Assembly (NCBI GenBank): GCA_047602575.1
Contig: JASGGY010000003.1
Coordinates: 620,001 to 684,000 of the forward strand
Length of the DNA stretch: 64,000 nucleotides
Direction: 5' to 3'
DNA from: UBA1366 sp047602575
Lineage (GTDB): Bacteria > Bacillota > Clostridia > Oscillospirales > Ruminococcaceae
This document shows, in pieces, positions 52,505-61,001 of this stretch. Within the stretch, counting starts at the first letter, position 1, and every line of letters begins with the position of its first letter. The notes beneath the pieces were generated by a model, which saw nothing but the letters and a program-made list of their open reading frames with translations, ran no database searches and was not told the DNA's origin. Both the position numbers and the translations under genes were made by a program.

Positions 52505-52978
52505 ATGGTAATTGGATTAAAACAGCTGTTTGACAACGCGGGCGCGTCAAAGGATATTTCCTGTACGCTCCCCACGGAAGTCTTTGCGGCACTGAAAGCC
52601 GACCCGCTCGCCTCCCCCGTCACCGTCACAGGCGACGTTTCAAACCGTGCGGGCATTGTGAAGCTGCGCTATACCTGTACGTTCACCGTCCTGCACACCT
52701 GCGACCGCTGCCTGAAGGAATTCACGCGGGCGTATGAATTTGCGTTTTCTCACATTCTTGTCCAGCGTTTAAGCGGACGGGATGAGAGCGACGAATATGT
52801 CGTGTGTCAAGACAACACGCTCGATTTCGACGAGCTGGCGGTGTCCGATTTGCTGCTGGAGCTGCCGACGAAAATTCTTTGTGACGAGGACTGCGCGGGG
52901 CTTTGCGGCACGTGCGGACAAGATCTCAACGAGGGCAGCTGCGGCTGTGCGGATTCCCCGCCGGACGCAATCCGATAA
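52505..52978 (+). CDS. yceD: YceD (DUF177) family protein
   Basis: 157 residues. The central CDRCLKEF motif and the C-terminal LCDEDCAGLCGTCGQDLNEGSCGC, both Cys-rich, are hallmarks of DUF177, linked to 23S rRNA accumulation and usually encoded just before rpmF, as here. The start MVIGLKQLF at 52505 was chosen because family members begin this way. The four to six Cys probably bind zinc. Confidence 0.92.
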   Translation: MVIGLKQLFDNAGASKDISCTLPTEVFAALKADPLASPVTVTGDVSNRAGIVKLRYTCTFTVLHTCDRCLKEFTRAYEFAFSHILVQRLSGRDESDEYVVCQDNTLDFDELAVSDLLLELPTKILCDEDCAGLCGTCGQDLNEGSCGCADSPPDAIR

Positions 52979-53010
52979 GAACCCCAAGTTAGCGTAGAGG
53001 AGGTGCCACA

Positions 53011-53193
53011 ATGGCAGTACCAAAGAGAAAAACATCAAAAGCAAGACGCGATAAAAGACGCTCGGCAGTCTGGAAGCTTGACGCTCCCGCCCTGTCGAAA
53101 TGCTCAAACTGCGGCGAGCTGACCGCTCCGCACAAGGTTTGCAAGGCCTGCGGATTTTACAAGGGCGTGGAGGTTATCTCCAAGCAGGCATAA
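53011..53193 (+). CDS. rpmF: 50S ribosomal protein L32
   Basis: 60 residues. MAVPKRKTSKARRDKRRS is the typical start and CSNCGE...CKACG the zinc-binding four-Cys form. GGAGG precedes the ATG. Followed by a terminator before der. Confidence 0.97.
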   Translation: MAVPKRKTSKARRDKRRSAVWKLDAPALSKCSNCGELTAPHKVCKACGFYKGVEVISKQA

Positions 53194-53224
53194 TCCGGTA
53201 ACAGCCGGCATATGCCAATCGCAT

Positions 53225-53255
53225 GCAGAGGAGGAGCTTCCTTCTCTGCTTTTTT
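53225..53255 (+). terminator. rho-independent terminator after rpmF
   Basis: Eleven-base stem GCAGAGGAGGA with TCCTTCTCTGC (one G-T pair), 3-base loop, then six T. Confidence 0.88.
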
Positions 53256-53315
53256 CATTGAGATGCAAAGGGCGTTTGTTAGGTTCAGCGCCCCCAAAAC
53301 GAGAGGATGAACAAC

Positions 53316-54647
53316 ATGGCACTGCCCGTAGCGGCGGTCGTGGGTCGCCCGAATGTGGGCAAGTCCACACTTTTTAACAAATTAATCGGTCAGCGGCTCT
53401 CGATCGTCGAGGACACGCCGGGCGTGACGCGCGACAGAATTTACGCCAAATGCGAATGGCTGGGCACGGAATTCATGCTCGTTGACACGGGCGGAATCGA
53501 GCCGGATTCGGGCGACGTGATTCTGGAGCAGATGCGCCGTCAGGCACAGGTCGCCATCGAAAGAGCCGATGTGATCATTTTTGTGACGGATCTGACCTGC
53601 GGCGTGACCGCGACGGATCTTGACGTCGCGTCGCTGCTGCTGCGGTCAGGAAAGCCCGTCGTGCTTTGCGTGAATAAATGCGATTCGCTGGGCGAGCCGC
53701 CGCCGGAGCTGTACGAATTTTACAACTTAGGACTGGGCGAGCCGTTTCCGGTATCGTCTGTTCACGGTCACGGAACAGGCGATATGCTCGACGAGGTCAT
53801 CCGGCATTTTCCCGCCGGCGAAAACACCGACGACTATGGCGACAGCATCAAGGTCGCCGTCATCGGCAAGCCCAATGTCGGCAAGTCCTCCATCATCAAC
53901 CGCATCTGCGGCGAGGAGCGCGTGATTGTTTCCGACATTGCCGGAACAACCCGCGACGCCACGGACACGGAGATTGAAAATGAGAACGGCAAATTCGTTT
54001 TCATCGACACCGCCGGCATCCGGAAAAAATCAAAGGTTCTCGACCGAATCGAGAAATTCAGCGTTCTGCGCGCTTATATGGCGGTGGATCGCGCGGATGT
54101 GGCGGTCATCGTCATCGACGCGGAGGTCGGCTTCACCGATCAGGACTCCAAGGTCGCCGGTTATGCCCACGAAAAGGGCAAGGGCTGCATCGTCGCTGTC
54201 AACAAATGGGACGCGATTGAAAAAGAAACCCGCACCATGGACGAATACCGCAAGCGTCTTTCTGAGGATTTCAGCTTTATGTCGTATGTGCCGTTTATTT
54301 TCATTTCCGCAAAAACCGGCACGCGCATCAACAAGCTGTTTGAGCTGATTAAATTCGTCGCCGATCAGAACGCCATGCGCATCACAACCGGCAAGCTCAA
54401 CGACATTCTCGCTTATGCCACCAACCGCGTGCAGCCCCCCTCCGACAAGGGCAAGCGCCTGAAAATCTACTATATGACGCAGGCTTCCACCAAGCCGCCG
54501 ACGTTTGTGTGCTTTGTCAACCGCGCGGATTTGTTCCATTTCTCCTACCAGCGCTACATCGAAAACCAAATCCGCGAAACCTTCGGGCTGGAAGGGACAC
54601 CCGTGCGCTTTCTCATCCGGGAACGTGACACCACCGACGTGAAATAA
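53316..54647 (+). CDS. der: ribosome assembly GTPase Der
   Basis: 443 residues with two tandem G domains (GRPNVGKST at about 12; GKPNVGKSS at about 178), each with NKxD (NKCD, NKWD), DTGG/DTAG motifs, and a C-terminal KH-like domain. It acts in 50S subunit maturation. The second ATG (MALPVAAVVG) was chosen since AGAGG lies 9 bases upstream. First of der-plsY-gpsA. Confidence 0.97.
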   Translation: MALPVAAVVGRPNVGKSTLFNKLIGQRLSIVEDTPGVTRDRIYAKCEWLGTEFMLVDTGGIEPDSGDVILEQMRRQAQVAIERADVIIFVTDLTCGVTATDLDVASLLLRSGKPVVLCVNKCDSLGEPPPELYEFYNLGLGEPFPVSSVHGHGTGDMLDEVIRHFPAGENTDDYGDSIKVAVIGKPNVGKSSIINRICGEERVIVSDIAGTTRDATDTEIENENGKFVFIDTAGIRKKSKVLDRIEKFSVLRAYMAVDRADVAVIVIDAEVGFTDQDSKVAGYAHEKGKGCIVAVNKWDAIEKETRTMDEYRKRLSEDFSFMSYVPFIFISAKTGTRINKLFELIKFVADQNAMRITTGKLNDILAYATNRVQPPSDKGKRLKIYYMTQASTKPPTFVCFVNRADLFHFSYQRYIENQIRETFGLEGTPVRFLIRERDTTDVK

Positions 54648-54666
54648 CTGCGGGAGGGACTCATTT

Positions 54667-55341
54667 TTGGAAACATTGAAACCGATTCTGGCGGCCGTTC
54701 TGACCGTCGGCTTTTCCTATCTGTTCGGAAGCCTCAACTCCGCGATCACCGTCTGCCGCATCTGGAAAAAGGTGGACATCCGCGATTACGGAAGCCACAA
54801 CGCCGGGCTGACCAATGTGCTACGCGTGTTTGGCAAAGGTCCGGGGCTTGCCACGCTGCTGTTGGATTTATTTAAGGGCATCATCGCGGTCGTCGTGTGC
54901 CGCCTGATTGTGACGCTGGCGATGGACGTAACGTTTTTCGGCGACAGCCTGTTCATCGGCTATGTCGCGGGTCTGGCGGTCATGCTCGGGCACGTGTTCC
55001 CGGTTTATTACCATTTCCACGGTGGAAAAGGCGTGCTTGTCACGGCGACGACGCTGCTGGCAATCGACCCGCTGACCTGCGTGCTTTGCCTAACGGTGTT
55101 CGGGCTGATAGTGGCGATTTCAAAATATGTGTCGCTCGGCTCGATTCTTTCGGCAATCACCTATCCGCTGCTGACCCTGCTTTTGCAAGGACTGCGCGGG
55201 ATTGACGGCTTCGGCATCAACGCGATGATGGCGTGCATCTTCATGCTACTGATTATTTTCCTGCATCGCGCCAACATTGTACGGTTAAAAAACGGCACGG
55301 AGAATAAACTTTCTTTCGGCGGAAAAAATAAACAGAGCTAA
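54667..55341 (+). CDS. plsY: glycerol-3-phosphate acyltransferase PlsY
   Basis: 224 residues, about five membrane helices. PlsY acylates glycerol-3-phosphate using acyl-phosphate. Motif GSLNSAITVCR, motif two GSHNAGLTNVLR and motif three GHVFPVYYHFHGGKGVLV are present. The start is TTG, 9 bases after GGGAGGG. It sits next to gpsA, which makes its substrate. Confidence 0.95.
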   Translation: METLKPILAAVLTVGFSYLFGSLNSAITVCRIWKKVDIRDYGSHNAGLTNVLRVFGKGPGLATLLLDLFKGIIAVVVCRLIVTLAMDVTFFGDSLFIGYVAGLAVMLGHVFPVYYHFHGGKGVLVTATTLLAIDPLTCVLCLTVFGLIVAISKYVSLGSILSAITYPLLTLLLQGLRGIDGFGINAMMACIFMLLIIFLHRANIVRLKNGTENKLSFGGKNKQS

Positions 55342-55377
55342 CGCACATCCCTGATTTTCAAAAACAGGAGGACAACC

Positions 55378-56376
55378 ATGGCGAAAATTACGATTTTAGG
55401 CTCCGGCGGCTTCGGGCTTGCGCTGGCGATTATGTGCGACGGCATGGGGCACGAGGTAACGGTATGGTCGGCGTTCAATGATGAAATTGAAACCATCCGG
55501 CGCACCGGCGAGCTGAAAGCAAAGCTCCCCGGTGTGATCATCCCCGCAAGCATCCGTCTGACCACGGACATCGCCGAAGCCGCGGGCAAGGACATCGTGA
55601 TGTTCGGCATTCCGAGCGCGTTTGTGCGTGAGATTGCGGTAAAGGTCAAGCCCTTTATCAGCCCGAACACCGTGATCGTCAACACGTCCAAGGGGCTTGA
55701 GGACGGCAGCCTGAAGCGCATGAGCGAGGTGGTCTGTGAGATTCTCACAGACAATCCCGTTGTCGTGCTGACCGGTCCTTCCCACGCGGAGGAAGTCGCG
55801 CTGGGCATTCCCACGACCATCGTTGCCGCGTCGGAAAACATCGAACACGCGGTTTTCGTGCAGGACGCGCTGACCAACAAGACGCTGCGCCTTTACGTCA
55901 ACACTGATGTCATCGGATGTGAGCTGGGCGGTTCTCTGAAAAACATCATCGCCCTCGCCGCCGGTATCTGCGATGGTCTGGGCTTCGGCGACAACACCAA
56001 AGCCGCCCTCATGACGCGCGGTTTAAGCGAAATCTCCCGCTTAGGTACGGCACTGGGCGCAAAGCCGGAAACCTTCATGGGGCTGACCGGTATGGGCGAC
56101 CTGATCGTGACCTGCACCAGCATGCACAGCCGCAACCGCCGCGCCGGTATCCTCATCGGGCAGGGCGTCAAGCCGGATGAAGCCGTTCGCCGCACCGGTA
56201 CCGTCGAGGGCTATTACTGTGCGCTCACCGCCTGGAAGCTCGCCCAACGCGTCGGCATCGATATGCCGATCACCCACCAGCTGTTCGCCGTCCTCTTTGA
56301 GGGCAAGCCAGTCAGCGAATCCATGCCCGAACTCATGGGCCGCCCCCACCGCAGCGAAACCGAGGATGTTTTTTGA
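55378..56376 (+). CDS. gpsA: NAD(P)-dependent glycerol-3-phosphate dehydrogenase
   Basis: 332 residues. The dinucleotide motif is GSGGFGLALA at the N-terminus. NTSKGLEDGSLKRMSE, GPSHAEEVA, ELGGSLKNIIALAAGICDGLGFGDNTKAALMTRGL (catalytic Lys in the first part) and GMGDLIVTCTS follow. It makes sn-glycerol-3-phosphate for phospholipid synthesis by PlsY. AGGAGG precedes the ATG. Confidence 0.96.
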   Translation: MAKITILGSGGFGLALAIMCDGMGHEVTVWSAFNDEIETIRRTGELKAKLPGVIIPASIRLTTDIAEAAGKDIVMFGIPSAFVREIAVKVKPFISPNTVIVNTSKGLEDGSLKRMSEVVCEILTDNPVVVLTGPSHAEEVALGIPTTIVAASENIEHAVFVQDALTNKTLRLYVNTDVIGCELGGSLKNIIALAAGICDGLGFGDNTKAALMTRGLSEISRLGTALGAKPETFMGLTGMGDLIVTCTSMHSRNRRAGILIGQGVKPDEAVRRTGTVEGYYCALTAWKLAQRVGIDMPITHQLFAVLFEGKPVSESMPELMGRPHRSETEDVF

Positions 56377-56384
56377 GATAGATC

Positions 56385-56480
56385 AAAGCTAGTCAGAGGG
56401 TTTCACCCTTGCTGTCGCGCACGACAGCATTGACACACTCCCACCAAAGGGGGCATGCCCCCTTTGGAAACCCGTAGTCT
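56385..56480 (+). repeat. modular hairpin repeat, copy 6
   Basis: Sense orientation after gpsA. A TGCTGTCG/CGACAGCA hairpin replaces part of the first module, then the linker ACACTCCCACC, hairpin B CCAAAGGGGGC/GCCCCCTTTGG and tail AAACCCGTAG. Confidence 0.85.
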
Positions 56481-56578
56481 ATTGGGATTATACTTTTGTT
56501 TGCTTAAATACTTTGAATTGAATTTATTATTTTGCGATTCTCACATACTGTATCATAAAATTCATGGAATAATTTACT

Positions 56579-56609
56579 ACGGCGGTGCATTCGTGAAATG
56601 CACCGCCGT
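56579..56609 (+). terminator. hairpin terminator in the gpsA-Gx gap
   Basis: A 13-bp stem ACGGCGGTGCATT/AATGCACCGCCGT with a 5-base loop, followed by TTTTAATT. Confidence 0.7.
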
Positions 56610-56737
56610 TTTAATTATGATTGTATATAAATATTCAGCGAAATCAATGTGGTGTATTGCCCTATGTTCTTAAATAAACAACCTTATAATTCATAAAACA
56701 AAGGGTTGTTGCTTTCGTTCACAACAGTACGGGCAAT

Positions 56738-56761
56738 GACTTCTGACTTCTGATTTCTGAC
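56738..56761. repeat. heptameric short tandem repeats, third tract
   Basis: Three consecutive units TTCTGAC, TTCTGAT, TTCTGAC just past the end of the Gx transporter gene. Confidence 0.55.
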
Positions 56762-56768
56762 AAAAGTT

Positions 56769-57299
56769 TCACCTACCGCTCTTTTTCCCCCGAAGGGAAA
56801 ACCTGCGTACGGGGCTTTTGAGGGCGCCTGTTGCGGCAAAGCCAGTGAAAAGACCGGTTGCGATCCCTGCGATGAGCAGAACGGGCAGGTATGCCAACGC
56901 CGCTGTGGTTTGCAGAACAGCACAAGCCGCGGCGAGCTGACCGACGTTGTGAGCGAGCGCGCCGAACACGGACAGCACCCATACCTGACCGTCGTCAAAG
57001 CGCCCGTCGAGCGCTGCCATGACCGCCCAGGCGAGCAGGCCGCCCGCCAGACTGAACAGGAAGGTTGTTACTGTGCCAGCATAAACGCTCCCTAAGGTGA
57101 CGCGAACGAGGACGAGAGCGAGGGCTTCGCGCCTGCCGACCAGTCGGATTGCGGCGAGGGTCATGATGTTTGCTAAGCCGAGCTTCACGCCGTAGATGGG
57201 AATGACGGGCAGCTGCGCTTCGAGCACGAACATCACCAGTGCCAGCGTTGTGAGAATGCCGGTCAGCGCGATGCGCCGCGCGCTGTTTTTATATGTCAT
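56769..57299 (-). CDS. Gx transporter family (heptaprenyl diphosphate synthase component I-like) membrane protein
   Basis: 176 residues with about five helices. The pattern ARRIALTGILTTLALVMFVLEAQLPVIPIYGVKLGLANIMTLAAIRLVGRREALALVLVRVTLGS and GALAHNVGQLAAA is typical of the Gx/Hepta-PP I family, related to ECF S components. Substrate unknown. The ATG lies within the last codons of the NusG-II gene (11-base overlap), so the two are coupled, an arrangement seen often in Clostridia. Confidence 0.88.
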   Translation of the reverse strand: MTYKNSARRIALTGILTTLALVMFVLEAQLPVIPIYGVKLGLANIMTLAAIRLVGRREALALVLVRVTLGSVYAGTVTTFLFSLAGGLLAWAVMAALDGRFDDGQVWVLSVFGALAHNVGQLAAACAVLQTTAALAYLPVLLIAGIATGLFTGFAATGALKSPVRRFSLRGKKSGR

Positions 57300-57663
57300 A
57301 GTCGTTGCCCTCCGCAGATTTCACCACAATGACCAGCTTGTTGGGCGCGCAGATGATCGTCCCCGCACCGTCGCTGATCGCGCCGGTGTGCACGCAGATC
57401 TGGTTCTTGCAACTCGCTTCCTCAACGCAGATAGACCCGTCATGCACGTGGATGACATTCCAGCCAAAGGCGGTGTCAACAGTGAACGTGTAGTCGTCGG
57501 ACTTGTGCAGCGCAACCGTGCGCACCAGCTCGCCGCCGGAGTAGACATACGCCGTCTTTTCCCCGCCGCGCGACAGGGCAAGCTGTGCCGCGCCGCAGAC
57601 CGCCGCGAACAGCGCAAAAATGACCAGCCAATTCCAGCTTTTCAGCTTCTTTTTCGTTTCCAT
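57289..57663 (-). CDS. membrane-anchored NusG domain II protein
   Basis: 124 residues. One transmembrane helix (about 10-32) and an extracellular NusG-II-type beta domain with ASCKNQICVHTGAISDGAGTIICAPNKLVIVV; the Cys pair of CxxxxC may bind a ligand or form a disulfide. Start METKKKLKSWN. Such proteins usually accompany Gx transporters and ApbE-type flavinylation genes; ApbE is not seen here. Confidence 0.87.
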   Translation of the reverse strand: METKKKLKSWNWLVIFALFAAVCGAAQLALSRGGEKTAYVYSGGELVRTVALHKSDDYTFTVDTAFGWNVIHVHDGSICVEEASCKNQICVHTGAISDGAGTIICAPNKLVIVVKSAEGNDYDI

Positions 57664-57688
57664 ACGCCGCCCGCCCTTCAATTTATTC

Positions 57689-57716
57689 ATTATAGCATAA
57701 TTCGCAGCGATTGCAA
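57689..57716 (-). promoter_or_regulatory. sigma-A promoter for the NusG-II/Gx pair
   Basis: TTGCAA (57711-57716) and TATAAT (57689-57694), spacer 16 bases, 26 bases before the ATG. Confidence 0.6.
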
Positions 57717-58145
57717 AGCGAATTTTCGGCAGAATACGTGGATTTATTACAATAATATGTGAAATTGAAATGTATAAATTCACAACTTTATGTACACGGC
57801 ATTGTTTGTGCAAAATACTACTTGATTTTCCGGCAAAAACGTGGTAAAATGCTTATGGGCAAAAAGAAAAAACAGCCCGAAAAGAAAGAGACATGAGATT
57901 GCTTGTATCCGCCCATTTTATCCTGATTCTGGGTATTTGTGCGGTGTCACACACGAAAACGCAGTTTATTTGATTTTTATAAAATCTGCCGCGGGATTTT
58001 AGTTCGTTTTTCCTGAATCCGCCGCATGATTTTTTATATTTTTTCACCTATGTATTTATTTCCCGCGTTTCGTGTTATAATAGAATCGTACATCCGCGCG
58101 GCAAGCCGACTTTCGGCTGCGCGGAGCAATGAGGAGCGTGCGGAA
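57717..58145. promoter_or_regulatory. divergent gap before murA with leader hairpin
   Basis: No gene seen. TATAAT at 58076-58081 preceded by TGT gives an extended -10 promoter for murA. The leader folds into CCGCGC/GCGCGG plus AGCCGA/TCGGCT (58094-58124), ending 6 bases before the GAGGAGC ribosome site, so it could affect initiation. Confidence 0.55.
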
Positions 58146-59432
58146 TTGGAAAAATTCGTGATACGCGGCGGTCATCCGCTGCGCGGAGATGTGAACGTCA
58201 GCGGTGCAAAAAACGCGGCTGCGGCAATTGTGACGGCGACCATCCTTTGTGATGAGGTCTGCGTGCTGGAAAACGTTCCCGAAATCAGCGATATTACAAT
58301 TTGTATCAAGATATTAAGAGAAATGGGCGCGCAGGTGAAAATCCTGAACAAGAACACCATTCAGTTCGACACCCGCGGCATCCGCAGCCACATCGTGCCT
58401 TATGAGCTGGCGCGGTGCTATCGTGCGTCCTCCTATTTTTTGGGAACGCTGCTGGGGCGTTTTCACAAAGCCGGCGTTCCGATGCCCGGCGGCTGCGATC
58501 TGGGCAAGCGCCCGATTGACCAGCACATTAAGGCGTTTAACATTCTCGGTGCGCGCGACGAAACCTCCAACGGTATGGTGAACCTCACCGCCGAAGCGCT
58601 GACCGGCGCGCAGATTTATTTTGATTTCAACACCGTGGGCGGCACGATCAACGCGATTTTCGCCGCGGTAAAAGCCGACGGGCTGACCATCATTGAAAAC
58701 GCAGCCAAAGAGCCGCACATCGTTGACCTCGCCAACTTCCTCAACTCGATGGGCGCGGACATCCGCGGCGCGGGTACGGACGTGATCAAAATCCGCGGCG
58801 TGAATTTCCTCAAGGGCATCACGTATGCGGTGATTCCGGATCAGATTGAGGCGGGTACTTATATGGTCGCGGCGGCAGCGACGCACGGCGACGTGTGGGT
58901 GCGCAATGTCATCCCGAAGCATCTGGAATCCATCACCGCGAAGCTGCGCATGATGGGTGTTACGGTGGACGAGCATGACGAGAGCGTCCATGTTTTCACG
59001 CCCGCGCCGCTGGTAAAAACCAACGTCAAGACCCTGCCCCACCCCGGCTTCCCGACGGATATGCAGCCGCAGCTTTCCGTGCTGCTGACCACCTGCGAGG
59101 GAACGAGCTTTGTGACCGACGATATTTTTGACAACCGCTTCCGTTATGCCGGCGAGCTGCGCCGCATGGGTGCGGACATCAACGTCGAGGGAAAATCCGC
59201 CGTTATCATCGGCGTGAAAAAGCTGACCGGTGCACCGGTTCAGGCGACCGACCTGCGCGCGGGCGCGGCGCTCATCATCGCTGGACTTTGTGCGGAGGGT
59301 ACAACAGAAATCGAGGACATCTACCACATCGAGCGCGGTTATGAGCAGATCGACGAAAAGCTCCGCAGCTTAGGCGCGGACATTCGGCGCGTTTATTGCG
59401 CAAGCCCGTCAGAGATGGCGATTTCGGGCTGA
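58146..59432 (+). CDS. murA: UDP-N-acetylglucosamine 1-carboxyvinyltransferase
   Basis: 428 residues. MurA starts peptidoglycan precursor synthesis by adding enolpyruvate to UDP-GlcNAc. Lys22 (SGAKNAA) and the fosfomycin-target Cys117 (MPGGCDLGKRPID) are present, as are FPTDMQPQLSVLL and DNRFRYAGELRRMGA. The start is TTG at 58146 after GAGGAGC; an ATG-free N-terminal extension in frame was left out. The gene is closed by a strong terminator. Confidence 0.95.
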   Translation: MEKFVIRGGHPLRGDVNVSGAKNAAAAIVTATILCDEVCVLENVPEISDITICIKILREMGAQVKILNKNTIQFDTRGIRSHIVPYELARCYRASSYFLGTLLGRFHKAGVPMPGGCDLGKRPIDQHIKAFNILGARDETSNGMVNLTAEALTGAQIYFDFNTVGGTINAIFAAVKADGLTIIENAAKEPHIVDLANFLNSMGADIRGAGTDVIKIRGVNFLKGITYAVIPDQIEAGTYMVAAAATHGDVWVRNVIPKHLESITAKLRMMGVTVDEHDESVHVFTPAPLVKTNVKTLPHPGFPTDMQPQLSVLLTTCEGTSFVTDDIFDNRFRYAGELRRMGADINVEGKSAVIIGVKKLTGAPVQATDLRAGAALIIAGLCAEGTTEIEDIYHIERGYEQIDEKLRSLGADIRRVYCASPSEMAISG

Positions 59433-59449
59433 TCAATTGAAAAAACGAC

Positions 59450-59480
59450 GGCGGCTGAAACGGATTCAGCCGCCTTTTTT
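59450..59480 (+). terminator. rho-independent terminator after murA
   Basis: GGCGGCTGAA/TTCAGCCGCC stem with a 5-base loop and six T, 18 bases past the stop. The walJ ribosome site follows directly. Confidence 0.9.
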
Positions 59481-59498
59481 ACGAACGGAGGGAGCATC

Positions 59499-60281
59499 AT
59501 CGCCAGAATTTACCCACTGTTTTCCTCAAGCAAGGGAAACGCTACATACATCGGCGACGCACACGGCGGCATCCTGATTGACTGCGGGGTCAGCTGCAAG
59601 CGGCTGACCGAGGCACTTTCCGCGTGCGGAATTCCGACCGCAGCGGTAAAAGCCGTTTTCATCACGCACGAGCACGGCGACCACATCGGCGGGCTGCGGG
59701 TGTTTACGAAAAAGCACAGGCTGCCGGTTTACGCACAGGCGGAAAACCTGCGCTTTCTCATCAGCGCCGGCCACATCGACGGCGCGGCGGCGTTCGCGAT
59801 CGAACAAACGCCGGTGGCATGTGCGGGTTTTGAAATCAGCGCTTTTTCGACCCCACACGACACGCGGCAGAGCTGCGGCTTTCGCATCCGAACGCCCGAC
59901 GACTGCACCATCGCCACCTGTACGGACCTCGGCGAAATCACTGCGGAGGTTGACCGCAACCTCACCGGCTGCGACCTTGTACTGCTCGAGTCAAATTATG
60001 ACGAAACCATGCTGCGCGGGGGAAGCTATCCGCCCGATCTCAAGGCGCGCATTCTCTCAAAGCGCGGGCATCTTTGCAACGATGCAACCGCCGTTCAGCT
60101 GAAAAAGCTGCTGCTCAGCGGCACAAGGCGCTTCATTCTCGGGCATCTGAGCCAGGAGAATAACACACCGGCGCTTGCCGAAAAAGCCGCACTCAAGGCG
60201 CTCAAAGGCTTTCAGCGCGGCGTGGATTATGAGCTGGAGATTGCTTCGCCCGTTTCGTGCGGGCGGGTGGTGGTGCTGTGA
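59499..60281 (+). CDS. walJ: WalJ/YycJ-type metallo-beta-lactamase-fold hydrolase with a non-standard start
   Basis: 260 residues. The metal-binding motif is H57-E-H-G-D-H62, with later CTDLGEI, LLESNYD and ILGHLSQENN. The N-terminus ARIYPLFSSSKGNATYIG matches family starts, and GGAGGGAG lies 5 bases upstream of the codon where Met is expected, but that codon is ATC, not ATG. The first in-frame ATG is at 59700, past the HxHxDH motif, so it cannot be the real start. Either ATC is used or a base is wrong. The stop overlaps the rlmH GTG. Confidence 0.85.
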   Translation: MARIYPLFSSSKGNATYIGDAHGGILIDCGVSCKRLTEALSACGIPTAAVKAVFITHEHGDHIGGLRVFTKKHRLPVYAQAENLRFLISAGHIDGAAAFAIEQTPVACAGFEISAFSTPHDTRQSCGFRIRTPDDCTIATCTDLGEITAEVDRNLTGCDLVLLESNYDETMLRGGSYPPDLKARILSKRGHLCNDATAVQLKKLLLSGTRRFILGHLSQENNTPALAEKAALKALKGFQRGVDYELEIASPVSCGRVVVL

Positions 60282-60768
60282 ACAGGGTGCATCTCATCAC
60301 CGTGGGCAAGCTCAAGGAAGCGTGGCTGCGCGATGCCTGCGCGGAGTACGCCAAGCGTCTGGGCGCTTTCACCGCCGTCACCGTCACCGAGCTGCCCGAA
60401 GCGCGCATTTCCGACAACCCCGGCGCCAAGGAAATCACCGCCGCGCTCGAGGCGGAAGCCGAAGCGTTCCGCGCGGCACTCGGCGTTAAGCAGAACAGCG
60501 TGACCTGTGCGCTTTGCATCGAGGGCAAGACGCTGCCCAGCGAAGCGTTCTCCCATTGGATCACAGACCGCGCCGTGTCCGGTGCAAGCCGGCTCAATCT
60601 GCTCATCGGCTCATCCCACGGGCTTTCGGAAGCGCTCGCAAGGCGCAAGCCGATCTGCGCCTTTCCCTCTCGCCGATGACCTTCCCCCACCAGCTCGCGC
60701 GCGTCATGCTGCTCGAACAGCTCTACCGCGCCTTTTCCATCGCCGCTAATACAAAATATCACAAATAA
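60278..60768 (+). pseudogene. rlmH: 23S rRNA (pseudouridine1915-N3)-methyltransferase RlmH, frameshifted
   Basis: Residues 1 to about 120 read in one frame from GTG (MNRVHLITVGKLKEAWLRDACAEY...LLIGSSHGLSEAL). The end then appears in another frame: DLRLSLSPMTFPHQLARVMLLEQLYRAF.....YHK, the conserved SPOUT knot of RlmH. A -1 step near 60638-60641 (GCAAGG) joins them; one missing A would explain it. As written the protein ends at KPICAFPSRR and loses the knot, so it would be inactive. GTGA overlap with walJ. Confidence 0.85.
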
Positions 60769-60866
60769 AACTTAGACTGTAGATAAACCCTCCCAAAGGG
60801 GGCGTTGCCCCCTCTGGACTCCCCCACCAAAGGGGGCATGCCCCCTTTTGGAAACCCGTTGTTTTT
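60767..60866 (+). repeat. modular hairpin repeat, copy 7
   Basis: The fullest copy: lead GACTGTAGATAAACC, hairpin A CAAAGGGGGC/GCCCCCTCTG, linker GACTCCCCCACC, hairpin B CCAAAGGGGGC/GCCCCCTTTTGG, tail AAACCCGTTG. It starts at the rlmH stop, sense orientation. Confidence 0.88.
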
Positions 60867-60956
60867 GTTTACTCGTACATTCGTGATCTTTTTTACTTTG
60901 ATTGTTTTTATAACTTCGTGATGTTTATCATTTGTAACATGGGTATGAGATTGTAA

Positions 60957-60989
60957 AAAGAGCTTGTGCGTTTTCTGCACAAGCTCTTT
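60957..60989 (-). terminator. terminator after the Ser/Thr-rich lipoprotein gene
   Basis: A 13-bp stem AAAGAGCTTGTGC/GCACAAGCTCTTT with T-runs on both sides, 12 bases past the stop at 61002. Confidence 0.9.
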
Positions 60990-61001
60990 GTTTTTGTTCA
61001 A

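Larger units (their letters stand above)
56377..56768. other. 392-base convergent gap between gpsA and the Gx transporter gene
   Basis: No gene seen. It contains repeat copy 6 (56385-56480), the hairpin at 56579-56609 and a third heptamer tract TTCTGAC/TTCTGAT (56738-56761). Confidence 0.7.

Noticed and set aside
57853..58047. 64-codon minus-strand ORF in the murA gap
   Set aside because: No ribosome site and no recognisable composition; likely chance.
60769..60866. Hairpin repeats as CRISPR or transposon copies
   Set aside because: Copies are single, dispersed, not spaced by unique spacers, and have no inverted terminal repeats or target duplications.
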